NCBI RefSeq assembly: GCF_008520305.1
Contig: NZ_ML703269.1
Span: forward strand, 1 to 64,000
Length of the DNA stretch: 64,000 bases
Direction of reading: 5' to 3'
Source: Mesorhizobium sp. SARCC-RB16n
Lineage (GTDB): Bacteria; Pseudomonadota; Alphaproteobacteria; Rhizobiales; Rhizobiaceae
Part shown: positions 36,303-47,747 of the stretch, one piece after another
Numbering within the stretch: the stretch's first letter is position 1
Layout: the number at the start of each line of letters is the position of its first letter
The notes under the pieces: model-generated
The model's input: only the letters and a program-made list of their open reading frames with translations
What the model was told of the DNA's origin: nothing
Database searches by the model: none
Position numbers and translations under genes: made by a program

Positions 36303-37304
36303 ATGTCAGTCCGCCGTCTCGCAGAAGCCAGCGTCCAGCCAGCGTCCTTCGCCTTCAACAAGGCGAATACGGCGGCTGCCAAGCAATGGATCAAGAAATA
36401 TCCGAAGGGCCGCGAGCAGTCGGCGATCATTCCGCTTTTGATGATTGCGCAGGAGCAGGAAGGCTGGGTCACCAAAGCGGCGATCGAGACCATCTCCGAC
36501 ATGCTCGGCATGCCACGTATTCGCGGTCTCGAAGTCGCGACCTTCTACACGCAGTACCAGTTGAATCCGGTCGGCACACGCGCGCACATCCAGGTTTGCG
36601 GCACCACGCCCTGCATGCTGCGCGGCTCGGAAGCGCTGATGGATGTTTGCCGTTCGAAAATCCATCACGACCAGTTCCACACCAATGACAAGGGCACCTT
36701 GTCGTGGGAAGAGGTCGAGTGCCTCGGCGCCTGCGTCAACGCGCCGATGGTCATGGTGTTCAAGGACACGTTCGAGGACCTCACGCCGGAACGGCTGGCC
36801 GAAATCATCGATCTCTACGACGCCGGCAAGGGCGCTTCGGTGACGCCGGGACCGCAGAACGGCCGTACCGGCTCGGAGCCGGCCTCCGGTTTGACGACGC
36901 TGAAGAGCGAAAAGGCAATCCTCAAGTCGACCCGCGACCGTGAAGCCCGGGAAGCGGCCAAGGCTGCCAAGGCAGCGCCCGACGCGATCATCGCGGCGCC
37001 GGTGCCGGCACCGGCGGCGCCCCCTGTCGCGCCGTCCAACGCCAGCAAGCCGAAGACCGATGCGGCTGAGACCAGCCCGGCTTTGAAGACGCCTTCAAAG
37101 GCCAAGGTGGCGCCAGCGGCGGAGAAGGCGGCGAGCGTTTCGGCCCCGCCGCATTCGGCCGCCAACGCCAACAAGGCGGCGCCGGAAGTCGAGAAGGTCT
37201 CCAAGCAGCGCAGTGGGCCGAAGAAGCGGGCCGAACCGAGCAGCGCCTTCAAGGCGCCGGAGACCAAGCAGCCTACCGCCAAACCGACCAAGAAGCCGGT
37301 CTGA
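36303..37304 (+). CDS. nuoE: NADH-quinone oxidoreductase subunit E with long low-complexity tail
   Basis: A 333-residue NuoE. Residues 1 to about 173 are the 24-kDa thioredoxin-like subunit with the N1a 2Fe-2S ligands in [10 protein letters not shown] and [10 protein letters not shown]. From about 175 to the end it is Ala/Pro/Lys-rich, without predicted fold, ending in repeated PTxKPTKKPV-like sequence. Classical NuoE stops where this tail begins. Base composition and frame are consistent with coding to the stop. The tail may dock to other peripheral-arm proteins; that is conjecture. Confidence 0.96.
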   Translation: MSVRRLAEASVQPASFAFNKANTAAAKQWIKKYPKGREQSAIIPLLMIAQEQEGWVTKAAIETISDMLGMPRIRGLEVATFYTQYQLNPVGTRAHIQVCGTTPCMLRGSEALMDVCRSKIHHDQFHTNDKGTLSWEEVECLGACVNAPMVMVFKDTFEDLTPERLAEIIDLYDAGKGASVTPGPQNGRTGSEPASGLTTLKSEKAILKSTRDREAREAAKAAKAAPDAIIAAPVPAPAAPPVAPSNASKPKTDAAETSPALKTPSKAKVAPAAEKAASVSAPPHSAANANKAAPEVEKVSKQRSGPKKRAEPSSAFKAPETKQPTAKPTKKPV

Positions 37305-37314
37305 GGGACGAAAA

Positions 37315-38619
37315 ATGCTTCAGGACAAAGACCGCATCTTCACCAACATCTACGGCCTCTTCGACAAGTCTCTGGCCGGCGCCATGGCGCGCGGCGCCTG
37401 GGACAACACGCCCGGCATCGTCGCCAAGGGGCGTGACTGGATCGTCAACGAGATGAAGGCGTCGGGCCTGCGCGGACGCGGCGGCGCCGGCTTCCCGACC
37501 GGCCTCAAATGGTCGTTCATGCCCAAGCAGAGCGACGGCCGGCCGAGCTATCTCGTCATCAACGCCGACGAATCCGAGCCCGGCACCTGCAAGGACCGCG
37601 ATATCCTGCGCAACGATCCGCACACGCTGGTCGAAGGTGCGTTCCTGGCCGGCTTCGCCATGGGCGCGATTGCCGCCTACGTCTATGTGCGCGGCGAGTT
37701 CATCCGCGAGCGCGAGGCGCTGCAGCGGGCGATCGAGGAGGCCTACGAGGCCAAGCTGATCGGCAAGAACAATACGTCGGGCTACGATTTCGAAATCTAC
37801 ATGCATCATGGCGCCGGCGCCTATATCTGCGGCGAGGAAACGGCGCTGCTGGAAAGCCTCGAAGGCAAGAAGGGCCAGCCCAGGCTGAAGCCGCCATTCC
37901 CGGCCAATGTCGGCCTCTATGGCTGCCCGACCACCGTCAACAATGTCGAATCGATCGCGGTGGCGCCGACCATCCTGCGCCGGGGAGCGGCCTGGTTCTC
38001 GTCCTTCGGCCGGCCCAACAATGTCGGCACCAAGCTGTTCTGCGTCTCCGGCCACGTCAATAATCCGTGCACCGTCGAAGAGGCGATGTCGATCCCGTTC
38101 CGCGAGCTGATCGAGACGCATTGCGGCGGCATTCGCGGCGGCTGGGACAATCTGCTCGCGGTCATTCCGGGCGGCGCCTCGGTGCCGCTGGTGCCGGCCG
38201 AACAGATCATCGACACGCCGATGGATTTCGACGCTTTGCGCGACCTCAAGTCGGGCCTCGGCACGGCGGCCGTCATCGTCATGGACAAGTCGACCGATGT
38301 CGTGAAGGCGATCGCGCGGCTGTCCTACTTCTACAAGCATGAAAGCTGCGGCCAGTGCACGCCGTGCCGCGAAGGCACCGGCTGGATGTGGCGGGTGATG
38401 GAGCGGCTGGTGCGCGGCGAGGCGCAAAAGCGCGAGATCGACATGCTGCTGGACGTCACCAAGCAGGTCGAGGGCCACACGATCTGTGCGCTGGGCGATG
38501 CGGCGGCATGGCCGATCCAGGGCCTGATGCGGCATTTCCGAGGCGAGGTGGAGCGGCGCATCGACGAGTTTTCGCGGAACGCGCACCGGGCAGAACCGGT
38601 GATGGTGGCGGCGGAATAA
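37315..38619 (+). CDS. nuoF: NADH-quinone oxidoreductase subunit F
   Basis: A 434-residue 51-kDa subunit that binds NADH and [16 protein letters not shown] (NADH/FMN loop), [28 protein letters not shown] and the N3 cluster motif [15 protein letters not shown] are all present. ATG 37315 follows GAGGGACG. Confidence 0.98.
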   Translation: MLQDKDRIFTNIYGLFDKSLAGAMARGAWDNTPGIVAKGRDWIVNEMKASGLRGRGGAGFPTGLKWSFMPKQSDGRPSYLVINADESEPGTCKDRDILRNDPHTLVEGAFLAGFAMGAIAAYVYVRGEFIREREALQRAIEEAYEAKLIGKNNTSGYDFEIYMHHGAGAYICGEETALLESLEGKKGQPRLKPPFPANVGLYGCPTTVNNVESIAVAPTILRRGAAWFSSFGRPNNVGTKLFCVSGHVNNPCTVEEAMSIPFRELIETHCGGIRGGWDNLLAVIPGGASVPLVPAEQIIDTPMDFDALRDLKSGLGTAAVIVMDKSTDVVKAIARLSYFYKHESCGQCTPCREGTGWMWRVMERLVRGEAQKREIDMLLDVTKQVEGHTICALGDAAAWPIQGLMRHFRGEVERRIDEFSRNAHRAEPVMVAAE

Positions 38620-38686
38620 TAAGAAAACTTTTGAACGCGGGAAGAAAACGGGGCGGGGCGAACGAAGAAACGACCAGGAGAACTCT

Positions 38687-39376
38687 ATGGCACCGTATTC
38701 GACACCCTACCCATTGATGCCCAGTTTGGACCAGATCGAGAAAATGAACCAGGACCTGACCAGGATGATGCCGAAGGAGATGGCAAGCGCCGTCAACCTT
38801 TTCGCGCACCCTGTCGCGGGTGCGGTGACGATGTCGGCGCTTGGCATGGGGCTCGCCAATCATGCGTTCGGCGTCTGGATGGGCGCACTTTCGGGAGCCG
38901 CGGAGGCATCACAGCGCCTCATGCAGCCGCTGATCGAGGATTTCGAGGCCCGCGTCGAGCAATTCGAAGACGCGTCGTCCACCAAGGCGCGGGCGACCGC
39001 GAAGACCATGATTGCCGAGGCGCAGTCCTTTGCGCAGGAAGTTACGGACATTGCCGCCAAGGAAGCCGCCATCACGGCGCCCGTGGCCGATGCAGCTCCG
39101 GCAACGGACGATGCTCCCGGTGTGCTGATGCCCGAGGATTTCCGTCAGCCCAAGGCCATGGACAGGCCGGCGGAGCCGTCGGATCTGAAGGCGATATCGG
39201 GCATCGGTCCGAAGCTGGAGAAGGTGCTTAACGGCCTCGGTATCTGGACGTTCGCCCAAGTCGCCGCTTGGTCGCCGCAAGAGATCGCCTGGGTCGACGA
39301 CTATCTGTCGTTCAAGGGCCGCATCGGCCGTGACGACTGGACTGCCCAGGCGGCGGCGCTGGCCGCGAAGAAGTGA
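38687..39376 (+). CDS. Nuo-operon accessory protein with C-terminal helix-hairpin-helix
   Basis: A 229-residue protein between nuoF and nuoG, known from other rhizobial nuo operons but without a defined role. The N-terminal half is helical with a hydrophobic segment ([21 protein letters not shown]) and resembles phasin-like helical proteins. The C-terminus (residues about 166-229) is a helix-hairpin-helix domain ([20 protein letters not shown]) followed by a [19 protein letters not shown] motif. In some alphaproteobacteria a similar domain is attached to NuoE, suggesting an assembly or structural role in complex I. Function not established. Confidence 0.85.
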   Translation: MAPYSTPYPLMPSLDQIEKMNQDLTRMMPKEMASAVNLFAHPVAGAVTMSALGMGLANHAFGVWMGALSGAAEASQRLMQPLIEDFEARVEQFEDASSTKARATAKTMIAEAQSFAQEVTDIAAKEAAITAPVADAAPATDDAPGVLMPEDFRQPKAMDRPAEPSDLKAISGIGPKLEKVLNGLGIWTFAQVAAWSPQEIAWVDDYLSFKGRIGRDDWTAQAAALAAKK

Positions 39377-39449
39377 AAGAAATGTCGGGCGCTGCGTCTG
39401 TCGCGCCCGGAAAATGAGATTGCGGGAAATCCGCAGGGGTTTGAGGCGA

Positions 39450-41531
39450 ATGGCAAAGCTCAAGGTCGACGGGAAAGAAATCACTGTACCCGACCACTAC
39501 ACGCTGCTCCAGGCGGCTGAGGACGCGGGCGCGGAAGTGCCGCGCTTCTGCTTCCACGAGCGGCTGTCGATCGCCGGCAATTGCCGCATGTGCCTGATCG
39601 AGGTGAAGGGCGGTCCGCCCAAGCCGCAAGCGTCCTGCGCGATGGGCGTGCGCGACCTGCGCCCCGGTCCGAACGGTGAGCCGCCGGAAATCTTCACCAA
39701 CACGCCGATGGTCAAGAAGGCCCGGGAAGGCGTGATGGAATTCCTGCTGATCAACCATCCGCTGGACTGCCCGATCTGCGACCAGGGCGGCGAATGCGAC
39801 CTGCAGGACCAGGCGATGGCCTTCGGCGTCGATTCCTCGCGCTACCACGAGAACAAGCGCGCGGTGGAAGACAAGTATATCGGCCCGCTGGTCAAGACGG
39901 TGATGAACCGCTGCATCCACTGCACGCGCTGCGTCCGCTTCACCACCGAGGTTGCCGGCATTTCCGAACTCGGCCTGATCGGCCGCGGCGAGGATGCCGA
40001 GATCACCACCTATCTGGAACAGGCGATGACCTCGGAGCTGCAGGGCAACGTCATTGATCTCTGCCCGGTCGGCGCGCTGACCTCCAAGCCCTTCGCCTTC
40101 CAGGCGCGGCCATGGGAACTGACCAAGACCGAATCGATCGACGTGATGGATGCCGTCGGCTCGGCGATCCGCGTCGATAGCCGGGGTCGCGAAGTGATGC
40201 GCATCCTGCCGCGTGTCAACGAAGCGGTGAACGAGGAATGGATTTCCGACAAGACCCGCTTCATCTGGGACGGCCTGCGCACGCAGCGCCTCGACCGCCC
40301 CTATGTGCGCAAGGACGGCAAGCTGGTTCCGGCGAGCTGGGCCGAAGCGTTCGCTTCGATCAAGGACGCGGTGTCGAAGACGACGCCCGAGAAGATCGGC
40401 GCGATCGCGGGCGATCTCGCCGCGGTCGAGGAAATCTATGCGCTGAAGCTCCTCATGGCTTCGCTCGGTTCGAAGAACGTCGATTGCCGCCAGGATGGAG
40501 CCGCACTCGACCCGGCGCTCGGACGCGCCAGCTACATCTTCAACCCGACCATCGAAGGCATCGAGCAGGCCGACGCGGTGCTGATCATCGGCGCCAATCC
40601 GCGCTTCGAGGCTTCGGTGCTCAACGCCCGCATCCGCAAGCGCTGGCGCCTCGGCAATCTGCCGGTCGGCATCATCGGCGATGTCGGCGACACGCGCTAT
40701 GACTACGAACAGTTGGGCGCCGGGCCGGACTCGCTGAAGGATCTGGCTGACGGCAACGGCAAGTTCTTCCAGACGCTGAAGAAGGCGACGCATCCCCTGA
40801 TCATCGTCGGCCAGGGCGCTCTGGCGCGCTCCGATGGTGCGGCCGTGCTCGGCCAGGCGGCCAAGCTTGCGGCAGCCGTGAATGCTGCCCGCACCGACTG
40901 GAACGGCTTTGCCGTGCTGCACAATGCAGCGGCGCGCGTTGGCGGCCTCGATCTCGGCTTCGTTCCGAGCGAGGGTGGCAAGAACGTTGCCGGCATGCTG
41001 GGCGAGACGGATGTGCTGTTCCTGCTCGGCGCCGACGAGATCGACATGAGCAAGACCGGTGGCGCCTTTGTCGTCTATGTCGGTACACACGGCGACGCTG
41101 GCGCGCACCGCGCCAATGTCATCCTGCCGGCGGCTGCCTATACCGAAAAGTCCGGCACCTACGTCAACACCGAGGGGCGCGTGCAGCAGACCAATCGCGC
41201 CGGCTTCGCGCCGGGCGATGCACGCGAGGATTGGGCGATTCTCAGGGCACTGTCCGATGTGCTGGGCAAGAAACTGCCATTCGATTCTCTGCCGCAGCTG
41301 CGCGCCAAGCTTTATGGTGAATTTCCGCATCTCGCCCGCATCGATCAGGTCGCGGCCGGCAGTGCCGGGGATATCGCCAATGTCGCGAAGCTCGGTGGGC
41401 GGCTGAACAAGGGCACCTTCACCTCGCCGGTCAAGGATTTCTACCTGACCAACCCGATCGCGCGGGCATCGGCTGTCATGGCGGAATGCTCGGCACTGGC
41501 CAAGAGCGGCTTCAAGCAGGCGGCGGAATAA
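39450..41531 (+). CDS. nuoG: NADH-quinone oxidoreductase subunit G
   Basis: A 693-residue 75-kDa subunit of the N module. The N-terminal ferredoxin domain has [16 protein letters not shown] (N1b), then [15 protein letters not shown] and [10 protein letters not shown] (N4/N5 clusters), followed by a molybdopterin-oxidoreductase-like region. I start at ATG 39450 ([13 protein letters not shown]), where homologues begin; the open frame runs further upstream through non-coding sequence. Confidence 0.98.
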   Translation: MAKLKVDGKEITVPDHYTLLQAAEDAGAEVPRFCFHERLSIAGNCRMCLIEVKGGPPKPQASCAMGVRDLRPGPNGEPPEIFTNTPMVKKAREGVMEFLLINHPLDCPICDQGGECDLQDQAMAFGVDSSRYHENKRAVEDKYIGPLVKTVMNRCIHCTRCVRFTTEVAGISELGLIGRGEDAEITTYLEQAMTSELQGNVIDLCPVGALTSKPFAFQARPWELTKTESIDVMDAVGSAIRVDSRGREVMRILPRVNEAVNEEWISDKTRFIWDGLRTQRLDRPYVRKDGKLVPASWAEAFASIKDAVSKTTPEKIGAIAGDLAAVEEIYALKLLMASLGSKNVDCRQDGAALDPALGRASYIFNPTIEGIEQADAVLIIGANPRFEASVLNARIRKRWRLGNLPVGIIGDVGDTRYDYEQLGAGPDSLKDLADGNGKFFQTLKKATHPLIIVGQGALARSDGAAVLGQAAKLAAAVNAARTDWNGFAVLHNAAARVGGLDLGFVPSEGGKNVAGMLGETDVLFLLGADEIDMSKTGGAFVVYVGTHGDAGAHRANVILPAAAYTEKSGTYVNTEGRVQQTNRAGFAPGDAREDWAILRALSDVLGKKLPFDSLPQLRAKLYGEFPHLARIDQVAAGSAGDIANVAKLGGRLNKGTFTSPVKDFYLTNPIARASAVMAECSALAKSGFKQAAE

Positions 41532-41533
41532 GC

Positions 41534-42577
41534 ATGGACACCTTCTTCTCCTTCTACGTGCTGCCGGCGTTGCTGATCCTTCTGAAGTCAGTCGTGCTGA
41601 TCGTGGTGCTGCTGATCTTCGTCGCCTACATCCTCTACGCCGACCGCAAGATCTGGGCGGCGGTGCAGTTGCGCCGTGGCCCGAATGTCGTCGGCCCCTG
41701 GGGTACGCTGCAGGCCTTCGCCGATTTGTTGAAGTTCGTCTTCAAGGAGCCGGTCATTCCGTCCGGCGCCAACAAGGGCGTTTTCCTGCTGGCGCCGTTG
41801 GTCTCCGCCGTGCTGGCGATCTCGGCCTGGGCGGTCATTCCGGTCAGCCAGGGCTGGGCGATCGCCAACGTCAATGTCGGTATCCTCTATGTCTTCGCCA
41901 TCTCCTCGCTCGAGGTCTATGGCGTGATCATGGGCGGCTGGGCGTCCAACTCGAAATATCCGTTCCTCGGCGCGCTGCGCTCGGCGGCGCAGATGGTGTC
42001 CTACGAAGTCTCGATCGGCTTCGTCATCGTCACCGTGTTGCTCACCGCCGGCTCGCTCAACCTCAGCGATATCGTGCTGTCGCAGCAGGGTGGGCTTGGT
42101 ACGCGGCTCGGCCTGCCCAACACGTTCCTCGACTGGAACTGGCTGGCCCTGTTCCCGATGTTCATCATCTTCTTCATCTCGGCCCTGGCCGAGACGAACC
42201 GTCCGCCCTTCGATCTGGTCGAAGCCGAATCGGAGCTGGTCGCCGGCCACATGGTCGAGTATTCGTCGACACCGTTCCTGCTGTTCTTCCTCGGCGAGTA
42301 TGTCGCCATCGTGTTGATGTGCGCCTTGGCCACCATCCTGTTCCTCGGCGGCTGGCTGCCGCCCTTCGACTTCGCGCCTTTCACCTGGGTGCCCGGCGTG
42401 ATCTGGTTCGTGCTGAAGGTCTGCTTCGTGTTCTTCGGCATCTCGATGGTGAAGGCCTTCGTGCCGCGCTACCGCTACGACCAGCTGATGCGGCTGGGCT
42501 GGAAGGTGTTCCTGCCGATCTCGCTGTTCATGGTCGTCGCCACCGCGGCCTTCCTCAAGATCACGGGGTTTGCGTGA
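41534..42577 (+). CDS. nuoH: NADH-quinone oxidoreductase subunit H
   Basis: A 347-residue membrane subunit with about eight TM helices, joining the quinone site to the proton-pumping arm. [29 protein letters not shown] and [22 protein letters not shown] (Q-chamber acidic loop) are the family hallmarks. Its stop overlaps the nuoI start as TGATG. Confidence 0.98.
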   Translation: MDTFFSFYVLPALLILLKSVVLIVVLLIFVAYILYADRKIWAAVQLRRGPNVVGPWGTLQAFADLLKFVFKEPVIPSGANKGVFLLAPLVSAVLAISAWAVIPVSQGWAIANVNVGILYVFAISSLEVYGVIMGGWASNSKYPFLGALRSAAQMVSYEVSIGFVIVTVLLTAGSLNLSDIVLSQQGGLGTRLGLPNTFLDWNWLALFPMFIIFFISALAETNRPPFDLVEAESELVAGHMVEYSSTPFLLFFLGEYVAIVLMCALATILFLGGWLPPFDFAPFTWVPGVIWFVLKVCFVFFGISMVKAFVPRYRYDQLMRLGWKVFLPISLFMVVATAAFLKITGFA

Positions 42578-43068
42578 TGTCCGCTCTGTCCCAAGCCGCA
42601 AAATCGCTGCTGCTGCAGGATTTCGTCAGCGCCTTTTTCCTGTCGATGCGCCAGTTCTTCGCACCGAAGGAGACGATCAACTATCCGCACGAGAAGGGCC
42701 CGACCAGCCCGCGCTTCCGGGGCGAGCATGCATTGCGCCGCTATCCCAATGGCGAGGAACGCTGCATCGCCTGCAAGCTGTGCGAGGCGATCTGCCCGGC
42801 GCAGGCGATCACCATCGAGGCCGGCCCGCGCCGCAATGACGGCACGCGCCGCACGGTGCGTTACGACATCGACATGGTGAAATGCATTTATTGCGGCTTC
42901 TGCCAGGAGGCCTGCCCGGTCGACGCCATCGTCGAGGGGCCGAATTTCGAGTTCGCGACGGAGACGCGCGAGGAACTCTACTACGACAAGGACAGGCTGC
43001 TGGCGAATGGCGACCGGTGGGAGCGCGAACTGGCGCGCAACATCTCGCTGGACTCGCCCTATCGTTGA
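42577..43068 (+). CDS. nuoI: NADH-quinone oxidoreductase subunit I
   Basis: A 163-residue TYKY subunit with two 4Fe-4S clusters (N6a/N6b): [16 protein letters not shown] and [34 protein letters not shown] is typical. It is followed by an unusually long 240-bp gap containing palindromic repeats before nuoJ. Confidence 0.98.
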   Translation: MSALSQAAKSLLLQDFVSAFFLSMRQFFAPKETINYPHEKGPTSPRFRGEHALRRYPNGEERCIACKLCEAICPAQAITIEAGPRRNDGTRRTVRYDIDMVKCIYCGFCQEACPVDAIVEGPNFEFATETREELYYDKDRLLANGDRWERELARNISLDSPYR

Positions 43069-43108
43069 CATTTGACGCATGGACGGGGCGAGGGTCCTCG
43101 TCCAGAGA

Positions 43109-43147
43109 ATGATCCCGAAAAGTTGCAGACGTTTCGGACAAGATCAT
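43109..43147. repeat. Palindromic repeat unit in nuoI-nuoJ gap
   Basis: ATGATC and CCGAAA (43109-43120) are mirrored by TTTCGG (43132-43137) and GATCAT (43142-43147). I recognise this as the common rhizobial intergenic palindrome of the ATGATCCCGAAAAG ... TTTTCGG ... GATCAT type, here somewhat degenerate. On RNA it would form an imperfect hairpin inside the nuo transcript. Confidence 0.65.
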
Positions 43148-43166
43148 CCTCCGGAAGACAAAAGTG

Positions 43167-43214
43167 TCGCATGTTTTTTTCGATCGGGTATTTCAACGCG
43201 ATCGGAACATGCGA
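43167..43214. repeat. Second hairpin in nuoI-nuoJ gap
   Basis: TCGCATGTT (43167-43175) pairs with AACATGCGA (43206-43214), and inside it CGATCG (43181-43186) pairs with CGATCG (43199-43204). A run of seven T (43174-43180) lies in the 5' side. It follows the first repeat unit by 20 bases. It could attenuate or stabilise the nuo transcript, or simply be repeat debris. Confidence 0.6.
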
Positions 43215-43308
43215 TAGGACAACGCGGCTTCGGTATCGGAAATAGGACGAAGCCAGAGATAACGAACAGGACGATTGTCCTGTTTGGACAGGAACCGGGG
43301 GATCCCCA

Positions 43309-43929
43309 ATGCTGAGTGGACTAGAGGCGGCCTTTTTCTACCTCTTCGCCTTTGTCGCCGTGGCGTCGGCGTTCATGGTCATTTCGTCGCGCAACCCCGT
43401 GCATTCGGTGCTGTTCCTGATCCTGACCTTCTTCAACGCCGCCGGCCTGTTCATGCTGACGGGCGCCGAGTTCCTGGCGATGATCCTGCTCGTCGTCTAT
43501 GTCGGCGCTGTCATGGTGCTGTTCCTGTTCGTCGTCATGATGCTCGACGTCGACTTCGCGGAGATGAAGGAGGGAGCCCTGCAATACGCGCCGATCGGCG
43601 CGCTGGTCGGGCTGATCCTGGCGGCGGAGCTGATCGTCGTGCTGGGCGGCTACACCTTCGCGCCGAAGCTCGCCTCGACGATCGCAAAGCCCATCCCGGA
43701 TCTCGCCGCGCGCTCGAACACGGCAGCGCTCGGCGACATCCTCTACACCGACTACCTCTACTACTTCCAGATTTCGGGCCTCATCCTGCTGGTCGCCATG
43801 ATCGGCGCCATCGTCCTGACGCTACGCCACAAGGAAGGGGTCAAGCGGCAGTCGATCGCAGCCCAGGTCGGCCGCACCGCGGCGACCGGCATGGAAATCC
43901 GCAAGGTCAAGTCGGGCGAAGGAGTCTGA
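43309..43929 (+). CDS. nuoJ: NADH-quinone oxidoreductase subunit J
   Basis: A 206-residue membrane subunit with five TM helices. [51 protein letters not shown], including the pi-bulge helix, is diagnostic. The start ATG at 43309 follows CAGGAACCGGGGGATCC. One base separates its stop from nuoK. Confidence 0.97.
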   Translation: MLSGLEAAFFYLFAFVAVASAFMVISSRNPVHSVLFLILTFFNAAGLFMLTGAEFLAMILLVVYVGAVMVLFLFVVMMLDVDFAEMKEGALQYAPIGALVGLILAAELIVVLGGYTFAPKLASTIAKPIPDLAARSNTAALGDILYTDYLYYFQISGLILLVAMIGAIVLTLRHKEGVKRQSIAAQVGRTAATGMEIRKVKSGEGV

Positions 43930-43930
43930 G

Positions 43931-44239
43931 ATGGTCGTCGGCATCGCACATTATCTGACCGTATCGGCGATCCTGTTCACGCTCGGCGTGTTCGGCATCT
44001 TCCTCAACCGCCGCAACATCATCGTCATCCTGATGTCGATCGAATTGATCCTGCTCGCGGTCAACATCAACTTCGTCGCCTTTTCGGCGGCGCTCGGCGA
44101 TCTGGTCGGCCAGGTGTTCGCGCTGTTCGTGCTGACGGTCGCAGCGGCTGAAGCCGCCATCGGACTTGCCATTCTCGTCGTCTTCTTCCGCAACCGTGGC
44201 TCGATCGCGGTCGAAGACGTGAACACCATGAAGGGTTGA
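43931..44239 (+). CDS. nuoK: NADH-quinone oxidoreductase subunit K
   Basis: A 102-residue membrane subunit with three TM helices. [33 protein letters not shown] carries the conserved Glu residues of the proton path, and [20 protein letters not shown] ends the protein. Normal length. Confidence 0.98.
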   Translation: MVVGIAHYLTVSAILFTLGVFGIFLNRRNIIVILMSIELILLAVNINFVAFSAALGDLVGQVFALFVLTVAAAEAAIGLAILVVFFRNRGSIAVEDVNTMKG

Positions 44240-44249
44240 CGGGGCGACT

Positions 44250-46223
44250 ATGTATCAAGCGATCGTCTTCCTTCCACTGCTCGGCTTTCTGATCGTCGGC
44301 CTGTTCGGCACGTCGCTCGGTGCCAAGGCATCCGAATACATCACCTCGGGCTTCCTGGTGATCGCGGCCGTGCTGTCATGGATCGCCTTCTTCAGCGTCG
44401 GCTTCGGCCATGGCGAGGTGTTCACCGTGCCGGTGCTGCACTGGATCCAGTCCGGCGGCCTGGATGTCTCCTGGGCACTCAGGATCGATACGCTGACGGT
44501 GGTGATGCTGGTGGTGGTCAACACCGTGTCGGCGCTGGTTCACGTCTATTCGATCGGCTACATGCACCACGATCCGAACCGGCCGCGCTTCTTCGCCTAT
44601 CTGTCGCTGTTCACCTTCGCCATGCTGATGCTGGTGACGGCCGACAACCTCGTGCAGATGTTCTTCGGCTGGGAAGGGGTGGGCCTCGCGTCCTACCTGC
44701 TGATCGGCTTCTGGTACAAGAAGCCCTCGGCCAATGCCGCCGCCATCAAGGCCTTCGTCGTCAACCGCGTCGGCGATTTCGGCTTCGCGCTCGGCATTTT
44801 CGGCCTCTTCGTGCTGTTCGGCTCGGTCAATCTCGGCACCATCTTCGCCAATGCGGCGACGTTCATTCCTGCTGAAGGCGCGCCGCAGGGAGCGGCCGTG
44901 CTCACATTCCTCGGCCATGCGCTGGACAAGCAGGCCGCGATGACCGTCGTCTGCCTGCTGCTGTTCATGGGTGCCATGGGCAAGTCGGCGCAGGTGCCGC
45001 TGCACACCTGGCTGCCGGACGCCATGGAAGGCCCGACCCCGGTGTCGGCGCTCATCCATGCCGCCACCATGGTGACGGCCGGCGTGTTCATGCTGGCACG
45101 GCTGTCGCCGCTGTTCGAGCTGTCGCATTCGGCGCTGACGGTGGTGACCTTCATCGGCGCCTTCACCGCCTTCTTCGCCGCGACAGTCGGTCTCGTCCAG
45201 AACGACATCAAGCGCGTCATCGCCTATTCGACCTGCTCGCAGCTCGGCTACATGTTCGTGGCGCTCGGCGTCGGCGCCTATGGCGCGGCGATCTTCCATT
45301 TGTTCACGCATGCCTTCTTCAAGGCGCTGCTGTTCCTCGGCTCCGGCTCGGTCATCCATGCCGTCTCCGACGAGCAGGACATGCGCAAGATGGGCGGTTT
45401 GAGGAAACTGATCCCGACCACCTACTGGATGATGGTGATCGGCACTCTGGCGCTGACCGGCGTCGGCATTCCGGTGACCGTCATCGGCACCGCCGGCTTC
45501 TTCTCCAAGGACGCCATCATCGAAGCATCCTTCGCCGGCCACAATTCGGTCGCGGGCCTGGCCTTCGTGCTGCTGGTCATCGCCGCGTGCTTCACTTCCT
45601 TCTATTCTTGGCGGCTGATCTTCATGACCTTCCACGGCGAGCCGCGAGCGAGCCATGAGGTGATGCATCACGTCCACGAATCGCCGCCGGTAATGCTGGT
45701 GCCGCTGTTCATCCTGGCGGCCGGCGCGCTGTTTGCCGGCATCATCTTCCACAATTCCTTCATCGGCGAAGGCTATGCCGAGTTCTGGAAGGCGTCGCTG
45801 TTCACGCTGCCGGACAATCATATCCTGCACGAGATCCATGAATTGCCGCTGTGGGTCGAACTGTCGCCCTTCATCGCCATGCTGATCGGGCTCGCGCTGG
45901 CCTGGCAGTTCTACATCCGCTCGCCGGACATGCCGAGGAACCTCGCTGCCCACCATCGCGGGCTCTACGACTTCCTGCTCAACAAGTGGTATTTCGACGA
46001 ACTCTACGACTTCCTGTTCGTGCGGCCGGCCAAGCGTCTCGGTTCCTTCCTGTGGAAGACCGGCGACGGGACCATCATCGATGGGCTCGGGCCTGACGGC
46101 ATTTCGGCGCGCGTCGTCGATGTCACCAACCGCGTCGTCAAGCTGCAGACCGGCTACCTCTACCACTATGCCTTCGCCATGCTGATCGGCGTTGCCGCAC
46201 TCGTCACCTGGATGATGCTCTGA
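44250..46223 (+). CDS. nuoL: NADH-quinone oxidoreductase subunit L
   Basis: A 657-residue antiporter-like subunit with some sixteen TM helices and the long C-terminal lateral helix. [19 protein letters not shown], the [41 protein letters not shown] block and the discontinuous-helix region are intact. Overlaps nuoM by one base. Confidence 0.98.
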   Translation: MYQAIVFLPLLGFLIVGLFGTSLGAKASEYITSGFLVIAAVLSWIAFFSVGFGHGEVFTVPVLHWIQSGGLDVSWALRIDTLTVVMLVVVNTVSALVHVYSIGYMHHDPNRPRFFAYLSLFTFAMLMLVTADNLVQMFFGWEGVGLASYLLIGFWYKKPSANAAAIKAFVVNRVGDFGFALGIFGLFVLFGSVNLGTIFANAATFIPAEGAPQGAAVLTFLGHALDKQAAMTVVCLLLFMGAMGKSAQVPLHTWLPDAMEGPTPVSALIHAATMVTAGVFMLARLSPLFELSHSALTVVTFIGAFTAFFAATVGLVQNDIKRVIAYSTCSQLGYMFVALGVGAYGAAIFHLFTHAFFKALLFLGSGSVIHAVSDEQDMRKMGGLRKLIPTTYWMMVIGTLALTGVGIPVTVIGTAGFFSKDAIIEASFAGHNSVAGLAFVLLVIAACFTSFYSWRLIFMTFHGEPRASHEVMHHVHESPPVMLVPLFILAAGALFAGIIFHNSFIGEGYAEFWKASLFTLPDNHILHEIHELPLWVELSPFIAMLIGLALAWQFYIRSPDMPRNLAAHHRGLYDFLLNKWYFDELYDFLFVRPAKRLGSFLWKTGDGTIIDGLGPDGISARVVDVTNRVVKLQTGYLYHYAFAMLIGVAALVTWMML

Positions 46224-47728
46224 TGACCGCCTGGCCAATTCTCTCGCTGGTCACCTTCCTGCCGCTGGTTGGTGTGCTGCTGATCCTGTTCATCAACGAT
46301 GACAGCGAAAATGCGCGCCGCAACATCCGCGCCATTGCGTTCATAACCACGGCATTCACCTTCCTGGTGTCGCTGTTGATCTGGGCAGGCTTCGACAATT
46401 CGCAGGCCGGCTTCCAGTTCGTCGAAAAGGTCGCCTGGCTCGACTCCGGCATTTCCTACCATATGGGCGTCGACGGCATTTCCATGCTGTTCGTCATCCT
46501 GACAACCTTCCTGATGCCGCTTTGCATCCTGGCGTCGTGGGAAGCGATCGAGAAGCGCGTCAAGGCCTACATGATCGCCTTCCTGCTTCTGGAAACGCTG
46601 ATGATCGGCGTGTTCTGCGCGCTCGACATCGTGCTGTTCTACGTCTTCTTCGAAGCCGGCCTGATCCCGATGTTCATCATCATCGGCGTCTGGGGCGGCA
46701 AGCGGCGCGTCTACGCCTCGTTCAAGTTCTTCCTCTATACGCTCGCCGGCTCGGTGCTGATGCTGCTCGCCATCATGGCGATGTTCTACCAGTCCGGCAC
46801 CACCGACATCCCGACGCTTTTGACGCACAGCTTCCCAGCCAACATGCAGACCTGGCTGTGGCTAGCCTTCTTCGCCTCCTTCGCGGTGAAGATGCCGATG
46901 TGGCCGGTGCATACCTGGCTGCCGGACGCGCACGTCGAGGCGCCGACGGCAGGTTCCGTCATTCTGGCCGGCATCCTGCTGAAAATGGGCGGGTACGGCT
47001 TCCTGCGCTTCTCGCTGCCGATGTTCCCGATGGCGTCCGAAATGTTCGCGCCGCTGGTGTTCACGCTGTCGGTCGTCGCCATCATCTACACCTCGCTGGT
47101 GGCGCTGATGCAGGAGGACATGAAGAAGCTGATCGCCTATTCGTCGGTCGCCCATATGGGCTTCGTCACCATGGGTATCTTCGCCATGAACCAGGAAGGC
47201 GTGCAGGGCGCGATCTTCCAGATGCTCAGCCACGGCCTGGTCTCGGGCGCGCTGTTCCTGTGCGTCGGCGTCATCTATGACCGCATGCACACGCGCGAGA
47301 TTGCGGCCTATGGCGGCCTTGTCAACAACATGCCGAAATACGCCACCGTGTTCATGATCTTCACCATGGCCAATGTCGGCCTGCCTGGCACGTCGGGCTT
47401 CGTCGGCGAGTTCTTGACCATGCTGGGTGTTTTCCGGGTCAACACCTGGGTGGCGTTCTTCGCCGCGACCGGTGTCATCCTGTCAGCCGCCTACGCGCTT
47501 TGGCTCTATCGCCGGGTGATTTTCGGCGCGCTGACCAAGGACAGCCTGAAAGGGCTGCTCGATCTGTCAACTCGCGAGAAGGCGATCATCTATCCGCTGG
47601 TCGTGCTGGTCATCTTCTTCGGCGTCTATCCCGCACCCGTCTTCAACGCGACGGCCCAGTCGGTCAAGTCGCTCGTCACCAATGTCACCGCATCCATCGG
47701 CACCGCGCAGACCGCGGCGGCGAACTGA
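46223..47728 (+). CDS. nuoM: NADH-quinone oxidoreductase subunit M
   Basis: A 501-residue antiporter-like pump subunit. [21 protein letters not shown] contains the key Glu, and [43 protein letters not shown] the key Lys and helix break. The start overlaps nuoL as TGATG. Confidence 0.98.
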   Translation: MTAWPILSLVTFLPLVGVLLILFINDDSENARRNIRAIAFITTAFTFLVSLLIWAGFDNSQAGFQFVEKVAWLDSGISYHMGVDGISMLFVILTTFLMPLCILASWEAIEKRVKAYMIAFLLLETLMIGVFCALDIVLFYVFFEAGLIPMFIIIGVWGGKRRVYASFKFFLYTLAGSVLMLLAIMAMFYQSGTTDIPTLLTHSFPANMQTWLWLAFFASFAVKMPMWPVHTWLPDAHVEAPTAGSVILAGILLKMGGYGFLRFSLPMFPMASEMFAPLVFTLSVVAIIYTSLVALMQEDMKKLIAYSSVAHMGFVTMGIFAMNQEGVQGAIFQMLSHGLVSGALFLCVGVIYDRMHTREIAAYGGLVNNMPKYATVFMIFTMANVGLPGTSGFVGEFLTMLGVFRVNTWVAFFAATGVILSAAYALWLYRRVIFGALTKDSLKGLLDLSTREKAIIYPLVVLVIFFGVYPAPVFNATAQSVKSLVTNVTASIGTAQTAAAN

Positions 47729-47747
47729 CCCAGGGGGTTTGCGAACC

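Noticed and set aside
39312-41330. 672-codon open frame antisense to nuoG
   Set aside because: It mirrors nuoG codon for codon with Arg/His/Asp-rich composition typical of a high-GC shadow frame, and nuoG has complete cluster motifs.
44376-46238. 620-codon open frame antisense to nuoL
   Set aside because: Low-complexity His/Gln/Arg/Glu composition and exact opposition to an unmistakable NuoL mark it as a shadow.
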